Assembly: GCF_030406605.1 (NCBI RefSeq)
Contig: NZ_CP129104.1
Coordinates: 756,072 to 820,071 of the forward strand
Reading direction: 5' to 3'
DNA from: Curtobacterium sp. 458
GTDB lineage: Bacteria > Actinomycetota > Actinomycetes > Actinomycetales > Microbacteriaceae
Length of the DNA: 64,000 bases
In this document: piece after piece, positions 33,343 through 42,607 of the stretch
Numbering within the stretch: position 1 is the first letter of the stretch
Layout of the letters: every line of letters starts with the position of its first letter
Program-made: the position numbers and the translations under genes
The notes under the pieces: model-generated
The model's input: only the letters and a program-made list of their open reading frames with translations
What the model was told of the DNA's origin: nothing
Database searches by the model: none

Positions 33343-34026
33343 GTGCTCGACCAGATCACCCCGTTCGTCGTCGACCTGGCGGCGAGTCCGCTCGTGTACG
33401 TCGTGCTGTTCGCGCTGTGCCTGCTCGACGGCTTCTTCCCGCCGGTGCCGAGCGAGACGGCCCTCGTCGCCGTCGCCGCGGTCGCCGCCACGTCCGGTCA
33501 GCCGGTGCTCGTCGGCGTGCTGCTCGCGGCGGCGGCCGGAGCCGTCGCGGGCGACTCGGTCGCGTACTGGATCGGCCGCCGGATCGGACTGACGCGACTC
33601 GCGTCCTCCCGACGCCCGAGGATCGCCGCGGCGTTCGCGTTCGCCGAGCGGCAGATGGAGCGGCGTCCCGCGAGCCTCATCCTCGTCGGCCGCTACATCC
33701 CGGTCGGCCGCGTCGCGGTGAACACCACGGCAGGCGCGACGAAACTCCCCTACCGCCGCTTCCTCGGTATCAGCGCGGTCGCGGGCAGCGCCTGGGCGGC
33801 GACCTCGGTGGGCATCGCCCTGGCGACGTCGTCGGTCCTGCACGAGCCCGTCGTCGCGGCGCTCGTGTCGATGGTCGTCGCGGTGGTGCTCGGTGTCGTG
33901 GTGGACCGGGTGATCGGTAGCATCGGCCGCAGGCGCGAGGCCGCTGCGGCCCGACGACGCGCCACCCTCGAGCGGACGCCGCGCACGCGCACCCCCGCTC
34001 CGACCGGAGAGACCGCCCGCCCGTGA
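33343..34026 (+). CDS. DedA family membrane protein
   Basis: A 227-residue DedA/SNARE-associated protein with membrane segments near 10-30, 45-70, 130-155 and 165-190 and the family blocks FPPVPSETAL and GRYIPVGRVAVNTTAG. DedA proteins act in lipid flipping and membrane homeostasis. The GTG start follows GGAGG. The upstream gap holds a short palindrome TACCGCGGTA (33239-33248). It overlaps the histidine kinase by GTGA, so envelope state and the kinase may be linked. Confidence 0.9.
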   Translation: MLDQITPFVVDLAASPLVYVVLFALCLLDGFFPPVPSETALVAVAAVAATSGQPVLVGVLLAAAAGAVAGDSVAYWIGRRIGLTRLASSRRPRIAAAFAFAERQMERRPASLILVGRYIPVGRVAVNTTAGATKLPYRRFLGISAVAGSAWAATSVGIALATSSVLHEPVVAALVSMVVAVVLGVVVDRVIGSIGRRREAAAARRRATLERTPRTRTPAPTGETARP

Positions 34027-35348
34027 CCAGCGACGACCACGAACCGAGCTCGGCAGGCGCCCCGGCCGCGCGCGATGAGCGCCGCGCGCCGCGCCGCCGC
34101 TGGCCGTGGTCGACCCGCCGCGAGTGGGCCACGTGGCCGGTGGTCGTCGCCCGCCTCGTCCTCGTCGTGATCGCCGCGACGCTGTTCGCCGTCGCCGCAC
34201 CCGTCACCGCCGTCGTGTACGGCGTCCCGGTACCGCTCGCCCTCCTCGTCACCGCAGTGCTGTCGGTGTCCCTCGGCCTCGCCCCCGTGCTCCCCCGCAC
34301 GGCCTCCGTCGCACACCTCGTCGCCGTCGCGGCCCTCGGGGTGATGACGATCGGCGGCGACGTCGCCCCGTGGCCACTGCCCGTCACCGCGATCATCGGC
34401 GTCGGCGCACTCGTGGTCGTCCTCGGCGTCCGCACCGACTGGCGGCTCACCGCGGCGGTCTGGACCGCCGCGACGGTCCTCACGCTCGCCCTCGTCGCGG
34501 CGGCACCATCGCGCTGGGAGCCCGCGGACGTCTGGGCCTCCACCTTCGTGGTGTCCGCCGGGTCGACCCTGCTGCTCGCCGGCGCCGCCGTCGCGATCGG
34601 ACAGCGGCGGGCCGTCCGCGTCGAGCTCGCCGAGGCACGGCGGGACGTCGAACTCGAGCAGGAGCGTCGGCGCACCGTCGAGGAGCGGGCCCGCATCGCC
34701 CGTGAGCTCCACGACGTCGTCGCCCACAGCATGTCCGTCGTCCACATGCAGGCCGAGTCCGCCCCGTACCGCGTCCAGGACCTCCCGCCGGAGGCCCGCG
34801 CCGAGTTCGCCGCGATCGCCGGCACCTCCCGGACCGCCCTGCGCGAGATGCGCCAGCTCCTCGGGACCCTCCGCGGCGGCGCCGACGCCGAGCGCGCTCC
34901 GCAGCCGCAGCTGACGGACCTCCCCGACCTGGTCGAGCGCACCCGCGCCGCCGGCATCCCGGTCACGCTGCACCTCGACGCTGTCGACGGCGACGCGGAC
35001 CGGCTCGCGCAGCTCACCGCCTACCGGGTCGTGCAGGAGGCGCTCGGCAACGTGGCCCGGCACGCGCCCGGCGCGTCCACCGTCGTGACGATCGGGAGGC
35101 ACGGTGCGGCCCTCCGGGTCGAGGTCACCAACTCCGCGCCGCCGGCCGGCACCGTCGCCGCACCGCCGCCCGACGAGGGCGGCTTCGGGCTCGCCGGCAT
35201 GCGGGAGCGGGTCGCCGCGCTCGGCGGGACCGTCGAGCACGGCCCGTGGCCGGACGGCGGCTTCCGCGTCGCGGTGAGCCTGCCGACGACGCCGGCGCCG
35301 GCGGCGTCTTCGTCGTCGATGACTCGAGCCGACGAGGAGCAGCCGTGA
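34023..35348 (+). CDS. Sensor histidine kinase, NarL/DesK class
   Basis: A 441-residue membrane kinase with five to six membrane segments (about 38-190), a short coiled coil (about 195-222), and the HisKA_3 phosphoacceptor box ARIARELHDVVAHSMSVVHMQ with H230. The C-terminal ATPase domain has NVARHA and GFGLAGMRERV. It has no large extracellular domain, so it probably senses the membrane itself or a small hydrophobic signal. It overlaps DedA and its response regulator by four bases each. Confidence 0.93.
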   Translation: MTSDDHEPSSAGAPAARDERRAPRRRWPWSTRREWATWPVVVARLVLVVIAATLFAVAAPVTAVVYGVPVPLALLVTAVLSVSLGLAPVLPRTASVAHLVAVAALGVMTIGGDVAPWPLPVTAIIGVGALVVVLGVRTDWRLTAAVWTAATVLTLALVAAAPSRWEPADVWASTFVVSAGSTLLLAGAAVAIGQRRAVRVELAEARRDVELEQERRRTVEERARIARELHDVVAHSMSVVHMQAESAPYRVQDLPPEARAEFAAIAGTSRTALREMRQLLGTLRGGADAERAPQPQLTDLPDLVERTRAAGIPVTLHLDAVDGDADRLAQLTAYRVVQEALGNVARHAPGASTVVTIGRHGAALRVEVTNSAPPAGTVAAPPPDEGGFGLAGMRERVAALGGTVEHGPWPDGGFRVAVSLPTTPAPAASSSSMTRADEEQP

Positions 35349-36004
35349 CGCGGGTGGTGGTGGTCGACGACCAACAGATGTTCCGCATGGGACTGCGGGC
35401 GATCCTCCAGGCCCAGGACGACCTCGAGGTGGTGGGCGAGGCGTCGGACGGCGCCGAGGCGGTCGCACTCGTGCTGCGGGAGCAGCCCGACGTGGTGCTC
35501 ATGGACGTGCGGATGCCGAACCTCGACGGCATCGAGGCGACCCGGCGGATCACCGCAGCCCCCTCGGACCGCCCCGTCCGGATCGTCATGCTGACCACGT
35601 TCGACGTCGACGACTACGTGTTCGACGCCCTCCGCGCCGGAGCGAGCGGGTTCCTCCTCAAGGACGCGTCGGCCGAGGAACTCGTCGCCGCGGTGCGGAC
35701 CGTCGCGGGCGGCGAAGCGCTGCTCGCGCCGCGGGTGACCCGGCACCTCGTCGAGGCCTTCGTCGCCGCCCCGGCACCGGCCGCGCCGCGCACCGAGGTC
35801 CTCGACGTGCTCACCGAGCGGGAGCGCGACGTGTTCCTGCTCATCGCGCGCGGCCGGTCGAACGGTGAGATCGCCGCCGAGCTGTTCATCGCCGAGCAGA
35901 CCGTGAAGACCCACGTCGGACGCATCCTCGCGAAGCTGCAGCTCCGCGACCGGGTGCACGTCGTGGTGCTCGCGCACGAGAGCGGGCTCGTCGGACCGGG
36001 GTGA
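35345..36004 (+). CDS. LuxR-family response regulator
   Basis: A 219-residue regulator with a receiver domain (phosphoacceptor D54 in VLMDVRMPN, K106 in FLLKDAS) and a C-terminal LuxR helix-turn-helix (about 150-210, including RSNGEIAAELFIAEQTVKTHV). It is the cognate partner of the preceding kinase. Targets are unknown; autoregulation of the DedA-kinase-regulator operon is typical. Confidence 0.94.
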   Translation: MTRVVVVDDQQMFRMGLRAILQAQDDLEVVGEASDGAEAVALVLREQPDVVLMDVRMPNLDGIEATRRITAAPSDRPVRIVMLTTFDVDDYVFDALRAGASGFLLKDASAEELVAAVRTVAGGEALLAPRVTRHLVEAFVAAPAPAAPRTEVLDVLTERERDVFLLIARGRSNGEIAAELFIAEQTVKTHVGRILAKLQLRDRVHVVVLAHESGLVGPG

Positions 36005-36027
36005 CCGATGCCGCGCCGCGATCCTGG

Positions 36028-36366
36028 TCAGGCGCACACGGCGATGAGCGTGCACCCGTCGGGGCCGGCGCGGAACCAGCGCTCGTGCTCGGGCGGCACG
36101 CCCGCCGCGTCACCGGCCGACAGCTCGGTCTCGACGCCGTCGACCACGAGCCGGCCCGAACCGCGGACCACGACGTACGCGTCCTCGTCGCCGTCCTCGC
36201 GGTGGTGGTGCGGCACCGTGGCCGCGCCGGCGGGGAGCGCCACCTCGTACAACCCGAAGCGACCGATGCCCAGCGAGCCGTTCAGTCGGCGGTCGTACGG
36301 ACTCGAGGCCGGGTGTTGCGAGGCGTCGGTCGGGACGGAGGCGGTGTGCACGACGGAGGCGGTCAT
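36028..36366 (-). CDS. Cupin domain protein
   Basis: A 112-residue single-domain cupin with the metal-site signature PHHHREDGDEDAYVVVRGSG (three His and a Glu or Asp) and a second motif containing PPEHERWF. It probably binds a divalent metal and acts as a small isomerase, dioxygenase or sensor. ATG at 36366 begins six bases after the stop of the GH43-like gene, so the two form an operon. Confidence 0.82.
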   Translation of the reverse strand: MTASVVHTASVPTDASQHPASSPYDRRLNGSLGIGRFGLYEVALPAGAATVPHHHREDGDEDAYVVVRGSGRLVVDGVETELSAGDAAGVPPEHERWFRAGPDGCTLIAVCA

Positions 36367-36371
36367 GCCCG

Positions 36372-37331
36372 TCACCGTACGGGTCTCCCCCTGTCCCACT
36401 GCACGGTCGGCCGACCATCCTCGAAGGCGAGCTCCGTCGCGGCGATCTTCCACGTGTGGCCGTCGTCTGGGTTGCCCTGGAAGAAGAGGTACTCGCGGCC
36501 GTCCTCGTCACGCAGGTACCCCGGGTGGCCCGACTCCGAGTGGTTCCAGCTCCCCTCGGGCCCTGCGGGGACGAGGGGCTCGTCCGACCCGCGCGTCCAC
36601 GTCCGGCCGTCCGGGCTCGTCGCCCAGCCGATCTGCTGCGGCGCATTGTTGTACGCGCCTGCGTAGAACATCGTGAACTGCTGGCCGTCCCACCGCAGCG
36701 CCGGGGCCTCGATGCAGTCCTGCTCCCACGGGAGCTCGGGTGCGAGCGCCGGCCCGTCGACCGACAACTGCTCCCAGTCCCCCGGCCCGTACGCACTCCC
36801 GATGCGCGCCCGCGAGGTCCCGAGCAGCTGCGTCGTCATCGTCGGGTCGCGGGTCACCCACGCCAGGAGCAACCAGTCCCCAGCTGCGACGAGGTCCGCG
36901 TCGATCGCCCGGCCGCACGTCCAGTCGCCCGACGGCCGGAGCACCGGGTTCTCCGGGTTCGGGGTGAACGTCAGGCCGTCGTCGCTGACCGCGTGGCAGA
37001 TCGAGTCCTCCCGGCCGCGGCCGTAGGTCTGGAAGAACAGGTGCACCCGGCCGTCCACGACCACCGCACCGGGTGCCGCCGCACCGCTCCGGTCGTACTG
37101 GCCGAACGGCCGCAGCACGGCGGCCGTCCGCCACGACACCAGGTCGTCGCTCTCGGCGATGCCGATCGACCAGCCCTCCGGCTCGGCGTCGCTGGCCGAC
37201 GGCAACGAGCAGTAGAGGAGGTAGCGGCCGCCGAAGCGGATCACCGACGGGTCCTTGGCGTAGGGGCGTCCGCGGCGGGAGGTGTCGCCCCACGGTTCGC
37301 CGAGGAGTCGGACGGAAGCGTCGTCGCTCAT
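36372..37331 (-). CDS. GH43/GH32-like five-bladed beta-propeller glycosidase
   Basis: A 319-residue protein with repeated propeller blades. Markers are KDPSVIRFGGRYLLYCS (about 25-41), RAIDADLV, EAPALRWDGQQFTMFYAG and a SESGHPGYL block. This is the pattern of family 43-type arabinanases, xylosidases and related enzymes. There is no signal peptide, so it appears cytosolic and would act on short imported sugars. Start ATG 37331; GTG at 37346 with AGGAGG upstream is an alternative. A strong terminator lies beyond its 5' end at 37456. Confidence 0.78.
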   Translation of the reverse strand: MSDDASVRLLGEPWGDTSRRGRPYAKDPSVIRFGGRYLLYCSLPSASDAEPEGWSIGIAESDDLVSWRTAAVLRPFGQYDRSGAAAPGAVVVDGRVHLFFQTYGRGREDSICHAVSDDGLTFTPNPENPVLRPSGDWTCGRAIDADLVAAGDWLLLAWVTRDPTMTTQLLGTSRARIGSAYGPGDWEQLSVDGPALAPELPWEQDCIEAPALRWDGQQFTMFYAGAYNNAPQQIGWATSPDGRTWTRGSDEPLVPAGPEGSWNHSESGHPGYLRDEDGREYLFFQGNPDDGHTWKIAATELAFEDGRPTVQWDRGRPVR

Positions 37332-37455
37332 CGGTCCATGGTGCACCCGTGGGCGCCTCCTGGGGCTCCGCACAGTCCCGCATCGGGGCGCAGCGGCACT
37401 GTGCCGGGCGTGTACGTCTTGCGGTGCTCGAGCTGTCCATCACTCGATGAACGAC

Positions 37456-37494
37456 AAGAGCCTCGGCTCCCTGCGAGAGGGAGCCGAGGCTCTT
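37456..37494. terminator. Strong hairpin at the left edge of the accessory island
   Basis: Seventeen-base perfect arms (AAGAGCCTCGGCTCCCT at 37456-37472, complement at 37478-37494) around a five-base loop. The plus-strand side ends in CTCTTG, with only a short T run. It separates the GC-rich backbone from the lower-GC region. Confidence 0.8.
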
Positions 37495-37773
37495 GATCGT
37501 GGCGGGTCATTTGCAGGTCTCAGCGACTCCCGCCGTCATGCGGATCCACTGCCCTGCTGGGGCGCGGGAAGTCTGAGCTTCCCCTGGGTCGACCCGAGTT
37601 TTCCCCTTTCCGCCGAAACTCCCGGTCAGGGCAGCCTCGTTGGTAGTTCGATGCGACGCTCGTGCTGACACAGCGCGGTTGCTCTGTGGGGACCGAAGCA
37701 CGGCGGTGCAGGCGGGTTTGCCTGCTCGTACCGTCGACGCAGCAGCGGACGGAGGCGACTCTGGGGGGCGCTC
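37495..37773. other. Gap without a confident gene, possible gene remnant
   Basis: No gene is supported here. A 64-codon minus-strand frame (37507-37701) ends GVAETCK near the hairpin and could be the tail of a decayed gene, but I recognise no family in it. No tRNA, integrase or clear direct repeat marking an insertion end was found. Confidence 0.4.
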
Positions 37774-38490
37774 TCAACCGTCTGGGGCTTCTGTGCGCGG
37801 GCTGGAGGTCATGCGCGTCACGGGGTCGGTGACGTAGTCGACGAATTCTCGGCCGAAGTCTGACATGACGTGCTCGGAGCGCGGCCTCCGTGACGGGGTC
37901 CGGTGCCCACGCTCGGCAGCCCGAAGATGTTCGGCGATAAGGTCGGTTCCGCTCTTGGTGACATCGTCGACGAGTCCGAGTCGGACAAGACGGTGCACCC
38001 GGTGTCGGTCACCGTGCTCCTCGCCACCACCGTCTAAGTAGCGAACGACATCGGTCAGTCCATATCGCCGTTCAGTCTGGAGGGATGCCAGGACGACCAT
38101 GTCGCCTGGTAGGACCCGTTCCAGTGCGTCGTCAAATCTTTCCGGTTCCTCGAATCCGACGATGCGGTTCAGGAGCGCATGGCGCAGGAGCGTGCGTTTG
38201 TCGTCTGATGCTGCTTCGAGGAGCTGCCGGATGGTGCGATGGACCGACGCCTGGAACGAGTCGTCCTCGGCTAGCCGCTCGTCGAAGTGGGCCAATCCGG
38301 ATTGTTCGAGGCGGGACAGGTCGTCGCGAAGTTCGGTAAGGATGCGCACCGTTCGGCGTTCAAACGATGATCCGAGCACCCTGTTGGTGAATACCGATAG
38401 CACACCGCCGATCCCTGGCACGAGAGACACGAGCGCTTCGAGCGTCGCTGCCGCGGAGTCCTCTACTCGGTCCTTCGTTTCGTCACGCAT
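37774..38490 (-). CDS. Hypothetical protein with one hydrophobic segment
   Basis: A 238-residue protein not recognised. A glycine-rich hydrophobic stretch near residues 18-43 (SLVPGIGGVLSVFTNRVLG) could insert in or lie on a membrane. A helical region rich in Arg, Glu and Leu follows (about 45-130), then a winged-helix-like part (about 140-200). Many mobile defence genes have this size and layout, but no function is claimed. The start is at 38490 because the longer frame to 38571 lacks a ribosome site. Divergent from the next gene. Confidence 0.65.
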   Translation of the reverse strand: MRDETKDRVEDSAAATLEALVSLVPGIGGVLSVFTNRVLGSSFERRTVRILTELRDDLSRLEQSGLAHFDERLAEDDSFQASVHRTIRQLLEAASDDKRTLLRHALLNRIVGFEEPERFDDALERVLPGDMVVLASLQTERRYGLTDVVRYLDGGGEEHGDRHRVHRLVRLGLVDDVTKSGTDLIAEHLRAAERGHRTPSRRPRSEHVMSDFGREFVDYVTDPVTRMTSSPRTEAPDG

Positions 38491-38664
38491 GTATGCATCG
38501 TATGGGCGCTGAAGGCGGTGGTCGGAGGGCTGGTCTGGTGCGTCCCTCGGCTCATACTTGACTGCCCGCATGAGGTATCCGGCGGCGACGCCTTCGAGAT
38601 GTGCCGAGCGACCAGCGCGGGGAGCAAATCAGTGCGCTGTCGACACGGCAGATAGGATACGGCT

Positions 38665-39381
38665 GTGGATGACAGCATCGACGACGAAGCGCAAGCGGCG
38701 ATGAGCGCATGGGCTCGAGTGCTCATCGGTATAGCAGGAACCGGGCTGCTCATAGCAGGCCTCCTCGCTGTCTTCGTCAAAGACACCAACGTCGCCGGCG
38801 TACCGCTATTGATTGTTGCTGGTGCCGCCTTCGTGTACGTATCGCTGACGGGGCAGCAACTTATCCAGGTGAACAAGGATGGGGTCGTTTTCGGCCGCGT
38901 GAAGCGCCTCGAGAAAGTCCTCCGAGAAGCTACCGCGGACCCTGATCTCCCCTTCCAGTCGAAGGAACGACTGGCCGACATCGCGGAAGATAACGGCATC
39001 CGCGTCGCTCGACCTTCGGACGCTGAATTGGAACAGCAGGTGCTCCAGATGCTGGAGCGCATCAGCTTGACCAGCAAGTTCACGATCGGAGCACCGCCTG
39101 GTGGAGCTGACCTCGGCGTTGACTTCGCGTTGACGAATGAATCAGGCCAGACAGTCGGCGTCGAGGTTAAGCGACGGATGCAGTTCCGGCATTTCGCGGA
39201 GGTCATCCGACGTCTTCGCACAACGCGATGGGATTACAAGCTTCTCATTGTTGATGGAGGCATTCCGGAAGAACTTGCTGCGCCATACCGAGCCGAGGGC
39301 ATTTGGATCATCCGCTGGGATCCGGACGGAGACGACCGCGTGACTGATGTCTTCCGCGAGATGGGGTTCGTCGACCGCTGA
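38665..39381 (+). CDS. Membrane-anchored PD-(D/E)xK nuclease-like protein
   Basis: A 238-residue protein with two membrane segments (about 18-38 and 44-62), a helical linker and a C-terminal restriction-endonuclease-like domain: D153 in LGVDFAL, then E167 and K169 in VGVEVKRR. This is the D...ExK catalytic pattern of restriction enzymes and Holliday-junction resolvases. Tethering of such a domain to the membrane is seen in some phage-defence effectors. GTG at 38665 lies 7 bases after TAGGAT, a -10-like hexamer, so the mRNA is probably leaderless. Confidence 0.7.
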   Translation: MDDSIDDEAQAAMSAWARVLIGIAGTGLLIAGLLAVFVKDTNVAGVPLLIVAGAAFVYVSLTGQQLIQVNKDGVVFGRVKRLEKVLREATADPDLPFQSKERLADIAEDNGIRVARPSDAELEQQVLQMLERISLTSKFTIGAPPGGADLGVDFALTNESGQTVGVEVKRRMQFRHFAEVIRRLRTTRWDYKLLIVDGGIPEELAAPYRAEGIWIIRWDPDGDDRVTDVFREMGFVDR

Positions 39382-39416
39382 GGCGATACTGTCGGCGCAA
39401 ACGAGGCCGGTCTCTG

Positions 39417-40013
39417 TCACGGTGAAGCTGCGCGCCGACGCCTACTCGTACTCTTTGCCGTACGCCCATCGGAATAGTTCTCCAATGAAAGCGTGATCGC
39501 GAAGCCACTGCCGTTTCGTCGCTCCCCCATGCCCCGCGTTCTGAGTTTGACGTACCAGTCGGGAAGGAAGTACCTGATGCTGGCCAGGCGACTGGGTAGA
39601 AGGCGGTAGGTGTACAGCTTCCCGTTGCTCATGCGGTACCACCGACGTCCCGTCGCATCGGTGAACGAGACGTAGCTCATGACCCAGGATGCGGTCCCGG
39701 GGTACCGGAGGAGCAGCTCCCAACCCTCCTGCATCAGCAGACGCGACTTCCGTGCGGAGTCGTCCCAGGTCCATTCGGGGTACGTCCGCACGAACACTTC
39801 GACGCTTGAGATCGGCGCATCACTAAGATTCAAGACGTGGATCCTTGAAAGGACCTCGCCGTACTCGAACTCATAATCGAGATACACGCGATCTGCTTGT
39901 GCCCGCAATCTGGTGACGGCAAGGGAGCGAAGGTTCCAACCGCCGAAGACGACACCGCCCAGGGCGATGCCGGCCGTCACCCAGCCTGGAAGATCGCCCA
40001 TGTCAACGGACAT
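39417..40013 (-). CDS. Hypothetical protein with one membrane segment
   Basis: A 198-residue protein. One membrane segment (about 8-28, WVTAGIALGGVVFGGW) is followed by a beta-rich region (about 38-130) with several aromatic residues. The C-terminus is basic. No known family recognised. TACTGT lies 6 bases before the ATG at 40013, which suggests a leaderless start. It is convergent with the nuclease-like gene 36 bases away. Confidence 0.65.
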   Translation of the reverse strand: MSVDMGDLPGWVTAGIALGGVVFGGWNLRSLAVTRLRAQADRVYLDYEFEYGEVLSRIHVLNLSDAPISSVEVFVRTYPEWTWDDSARKSRLLMQEGWELLLRYPGTASWVMSYVSFTDATGRRWYRMSNGKLYTYRLLPSRLASIRYFLPDWYVKLRTRGMGERRNGSGFAITLSLENYSDGRTAKSTSRRRRAASP

Positions 40014-40144
40014 GATCGAACAGTAGTGGCGGACCTGCCAGAGTGCCATCGTCAGAAACCGTCACCGACGCGCGCACGGGCTGCGAGAACGTCTGAGGAG
40101 CCGATCAACTCGCTGCGAGCGTGCCAGTCGGTCGCGGCGGCTGG

Positions 40145-40450
40145 TCAGTGGCCGATGAAGTACGTGACGTTTGGCGAACCGTTCGTGCCATCCACCGCGC
40201 ACTCGATGTTCGCCTTCCGCTCGGCGCCGAAGGGGTTTGTGATGTCAGCCTCGAACTTCACGTAGACCTCGTCGCCCTGCACTTCCTGCGCGAGGAGGCC
40301 GGGCAGAATGTCCCCGCCTCGCAGCGTTGCTCCGCCATCTGCCCGCCCTCCTCGCCAGATCTGGTCAGTCCGGACAACGCCGAGCGAGCCTAGCGCTCCG
40401 AGAGGGCTGCAGCTCACGGGCGAGCCCCGCGCCGATTGGAGCACACACAA
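40145..40450 (-). CDS. Small hypothetical protein, possible FxLYD-like beta domain
   Basis: Up to 101 residues. The C-terminal half (GDEVYVKFEADITNPFGAE...) reads like a small beta-sandwich of the kind that follows a lipoprotein signal. The start is doubtful: only TTG (40450) or GTG codons are available. A hydrophobic stretch typical of a signal (LGFVCAPIGAGLA) sits just upstream in another frame, so a frameshift may have cut off the real N-terminus. Confidence 0.4.
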   Translation of the reverse strand: MCVLQSARGSPVSCSPLGALGSLGVVRTDQIWRGGRADGGATLRGGDILPGLLAQEVQGDEVYVKFEADITNPFGAERKANIECAVDGTNGSPNVTYFIGH

Positions 40451-40497
40451 ATCCGAGTACCGCGTCTCTGCGAGAAGAGCCCTGCCAAGGATGGCTC

Positions 40498-41169
40498 TCA
40501 GCGTTTGAGCCCAAGGCGTACTTGCCCGAACCAGATGCCCGCGTCGCTCCCAAGGAGCCCACCTTCCCCGAGGCTGAGCACCGCATGCGTCCAGGTGTGA
40601 AGCACCTCGCCCACCGCTGATCGCCGTGCGGCGTTGAACACCGTTCCGTCATCTTCCCCGTTTGCGAACAGTCCACGTGCCGCTACGAGTTCGGGCGTTG
40701 TGTTGACGACGGCGTTCTCGAAGTCGTTCCACATGTGCATGGGTGACGGGCGATGCTGTGGTTCGCCTCGGATTTCGTCAAGGTAGGTGAAGCGGCGACC
40801 GAGCGCGTACCCTTCGAGCATCTCGCGAAGTGGTCGCCAGTGCTCGTTCTGTTGCTGTTGCGCCACGGCCTGCGTCGCGATGCCGGGGAGCGCGACGCGA
40901 TGCGCGTGCGCCCAGATAGCGTCGTCGATTGCGCTGGTGGCATGTCCTTTGATTTCTGCCGGCGCAGTGCCAGCCATGGAGAGCGCAGCGAGCTTCAACA
41001 GTTTCTCGACAGCCGCGGAGGCGGAGACGAGGAACGGCCAAAGCATCACCATGTCGGCGGTTGGCGCGCGAAGTGAAGCGTGGGCGCCGGTCAGCAGGGA
41101 TGCGACCGCCTCTGTTTCGTACGACCAGGCGGCGACGCGCGCATGACGCGCTTGGGGTGACTCATCCAT
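40498..41169 (-). CDS. Hypothetical HEPN-like helical protein
   Basis: A 223-residue, mostly helical protein. The block FLVSASAAVEKLLKLAAL (about 45-62) is the kind of helix found in HEPN and AbiV-like proteins, but the R-x4-H ribonuclease motif is not visible. The start at 41169 has AGGA five bases upstream. It lies downstream of two genes that do carry the HEPN motif, all on the minus strand. Function unknown. Confidence 0.6.
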   Translation of the reverse strand: MDESPQARHARVAAWSYETEAVASLLTGAHASLRAPTADMVMLWPFLVSASAAVEKLLKLAALSMAGTAPAEIKGHATSAIDDAIWAHAHRVALPGIATQAVAQQQQNEHWRPLREMLEGYALGRRFTYLDEIRGEPQHRPSPMHMWNDFENAVVNTTPELVAARGLFANGEDDGTVFNAARRSAVGEVLHTWTHAVLSLGEGGLLGSDAGIWFGQVRLGLKR

Positions 41170-41338
41170 AAGCATCCTAGGAGGAGGGGGCAGGAGCATC
41201 TTGGGTGCGTAGACGGCGGCGTTCCCACGTTCTCGGAGGATCGCTGATCCTTAAACGGGGAACCCTGCCGCGGCAACATCTTCCTAGGTGACATTATCCG
41301 CGTTGACAGTCTCAACGGAGGCGAGGCGGGCCCTGACG

Positions 41339-42376
41339 TCACCGCTCCGTGTGGTTTCGAAGGAGCTCATCGACGATTTCGTGGCTCGTGCGGACGGACT
41401 GCATCATGAGCACGATCGGCATCGCCGCAGCGTTCTTGGGGTGCGCGGCGACGTTTCGTAGTCGCCGCCCACTGTTCAGCATCTCGGCATCGAGGGGGCC
41501 GTCTGGATGCGTGGTCACGTAGCGGTCGATGAGCTTGCTGTAAGGCTGCCTCGGGTTCGCGTTGAGCACGTGTCGGAGCGTCGTTTCCACTGCCTGCAGG
41601 GCTTTCTCTGCACCGAGCGCCGCGAACTCGTACTCCACAGACGACATGACGAGCAGTCGTCGGCTGAGCTGTAGCACCGATGCGACGCCTGCGGGCGCGT
41701 GAGGGATTTCCGGCAGCTCTGCAACGGCTGTCTCGAGAGCGTCTGGTGTTGCGTAGACGGGCGGCTGCTCCTCGCTCGTGACAACAATCGACTGTCGGCG
41801 CGTCCGATCGTCGAGGGCGAACAGATGAGCGCCGGGCGCCGGCATGATGAGCTGCATGACGAGGTCGCTGACGATGCGAACGCCGGTGTGCACGTCATCT
41901 GGATCGACTTCACGGTTGTCGAACTCTGCATTTGCGTCGAGGTGAAGTGACGCTTGGAATCGCTCGATCTTGCGCATGAGTTCGTAGAGGCGGACGATGA
42001 GGTATGGCTTTGCCGGAGCGTCTGGGTCGATCAGAGCTTTCGCCAGTTCATGCGCAAGTGAGTTCCGGTACTCCCGGACTTCCGCCATCGTTTTCTGGTC
42101 GGAGTCCTCGAGTACATCTTCGTCAATCAACCATGAGATTGACTCCTTCACGCGGTTTTGCCCGCGCCGGAGGAACCGTTGTTGGTATTCGGGCGTGTAC
42201 GTCGGACCCGATTCTGACCACCCGTGTTCGTGGAAGGATGCAACGATCTCGACGATGCTTGTCGTCACCAGTTCATAAATTGTAAGGAAGGCGCCCGCGC
42301 GGACGAGCGTGTCCTGCATAGTATTCTGTTGGAGATGTGCGCGCAGTCGCTCCTCGTAGCTTGTTGATTCACTCAT
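41339..42376 (-). CDS. Protein with two HEPN-type R-x4-H motifs
   Basis: A 345-residue helical protein. Two motifs match the HEPN ribonuclease signature R-N-x-x-x-H: RNSLAH at 104-109 and RNVAAH at 307-312, each in a predicted helix. HEPN domains often act as RNases in toxin-antitoxin and phage-defence systems, usually as dimers; here two copies in one chain could form an internal pair. The middle region (about 130-230) is variable and not recognised. Nothing shows activity directly. Confidence 0.65.
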   Translation of the reverse strand: MSESTSYEERLRAHLQQNTMQDTLVRAGAFLTIYELVTTSIVEIVASFHEHGWSESGPTYTPEYQQRFLRRGQNRVKESISWLIDEDVLEDSDQKTMAEVREYRNSLAHELAKALIDPDAPAKPYLIVRLYELMRKIERFQASLHLDANAEFDNREVDPDDVHTGVRIVSDLVMQLIMPAPGAHLFALDDRTRRQSIVVTSEEQPPVYATPDALETAVAELPEIPHAPAGVASVLQLSRRLLVMSSVEYEFAALGAEKALQAVETTLRHVLNANPRQPYSKLIDRYVTTHPDGPLDAEMLNSGRRLRNVAAHPKNAAAMPIVLMMQSVRTSHEIVDELLRNHTER

Positions 42377-42607
42377 GATTTCGACGTGCCTCTCTTGGTC
42401 TACGTGCTATCGCGATCTGGCTTCAGAGCTTCCGCAGCACCCGATCACGTCCTTGCCCTCTGGTTCCTCTGCGGGACACCGGCGGAACGTGGCTCTTCCG
42501 GCAGTTCAGCTCGGGAACGTCGTGCCTGTCGGCCGACGAGCAGTCGAACGAAAGCTTCTCGGAACGGGCGTCCGTCCGCGGGCTTGCCTCAGCAGCAGTT
42601 ACCGCCG

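Noticed and set aside
34702..34914. Small frames inside the histidine kinase gene
   Set aside because: Shadows of the kinase in another frame, with Ser/Pro/Arg-rich composition.
37495..37773. Integrase or attachment site at the left edge of the island
   Set aside because: No integrase motif, tRNA gene or matching direct repeat at the right end could be found.
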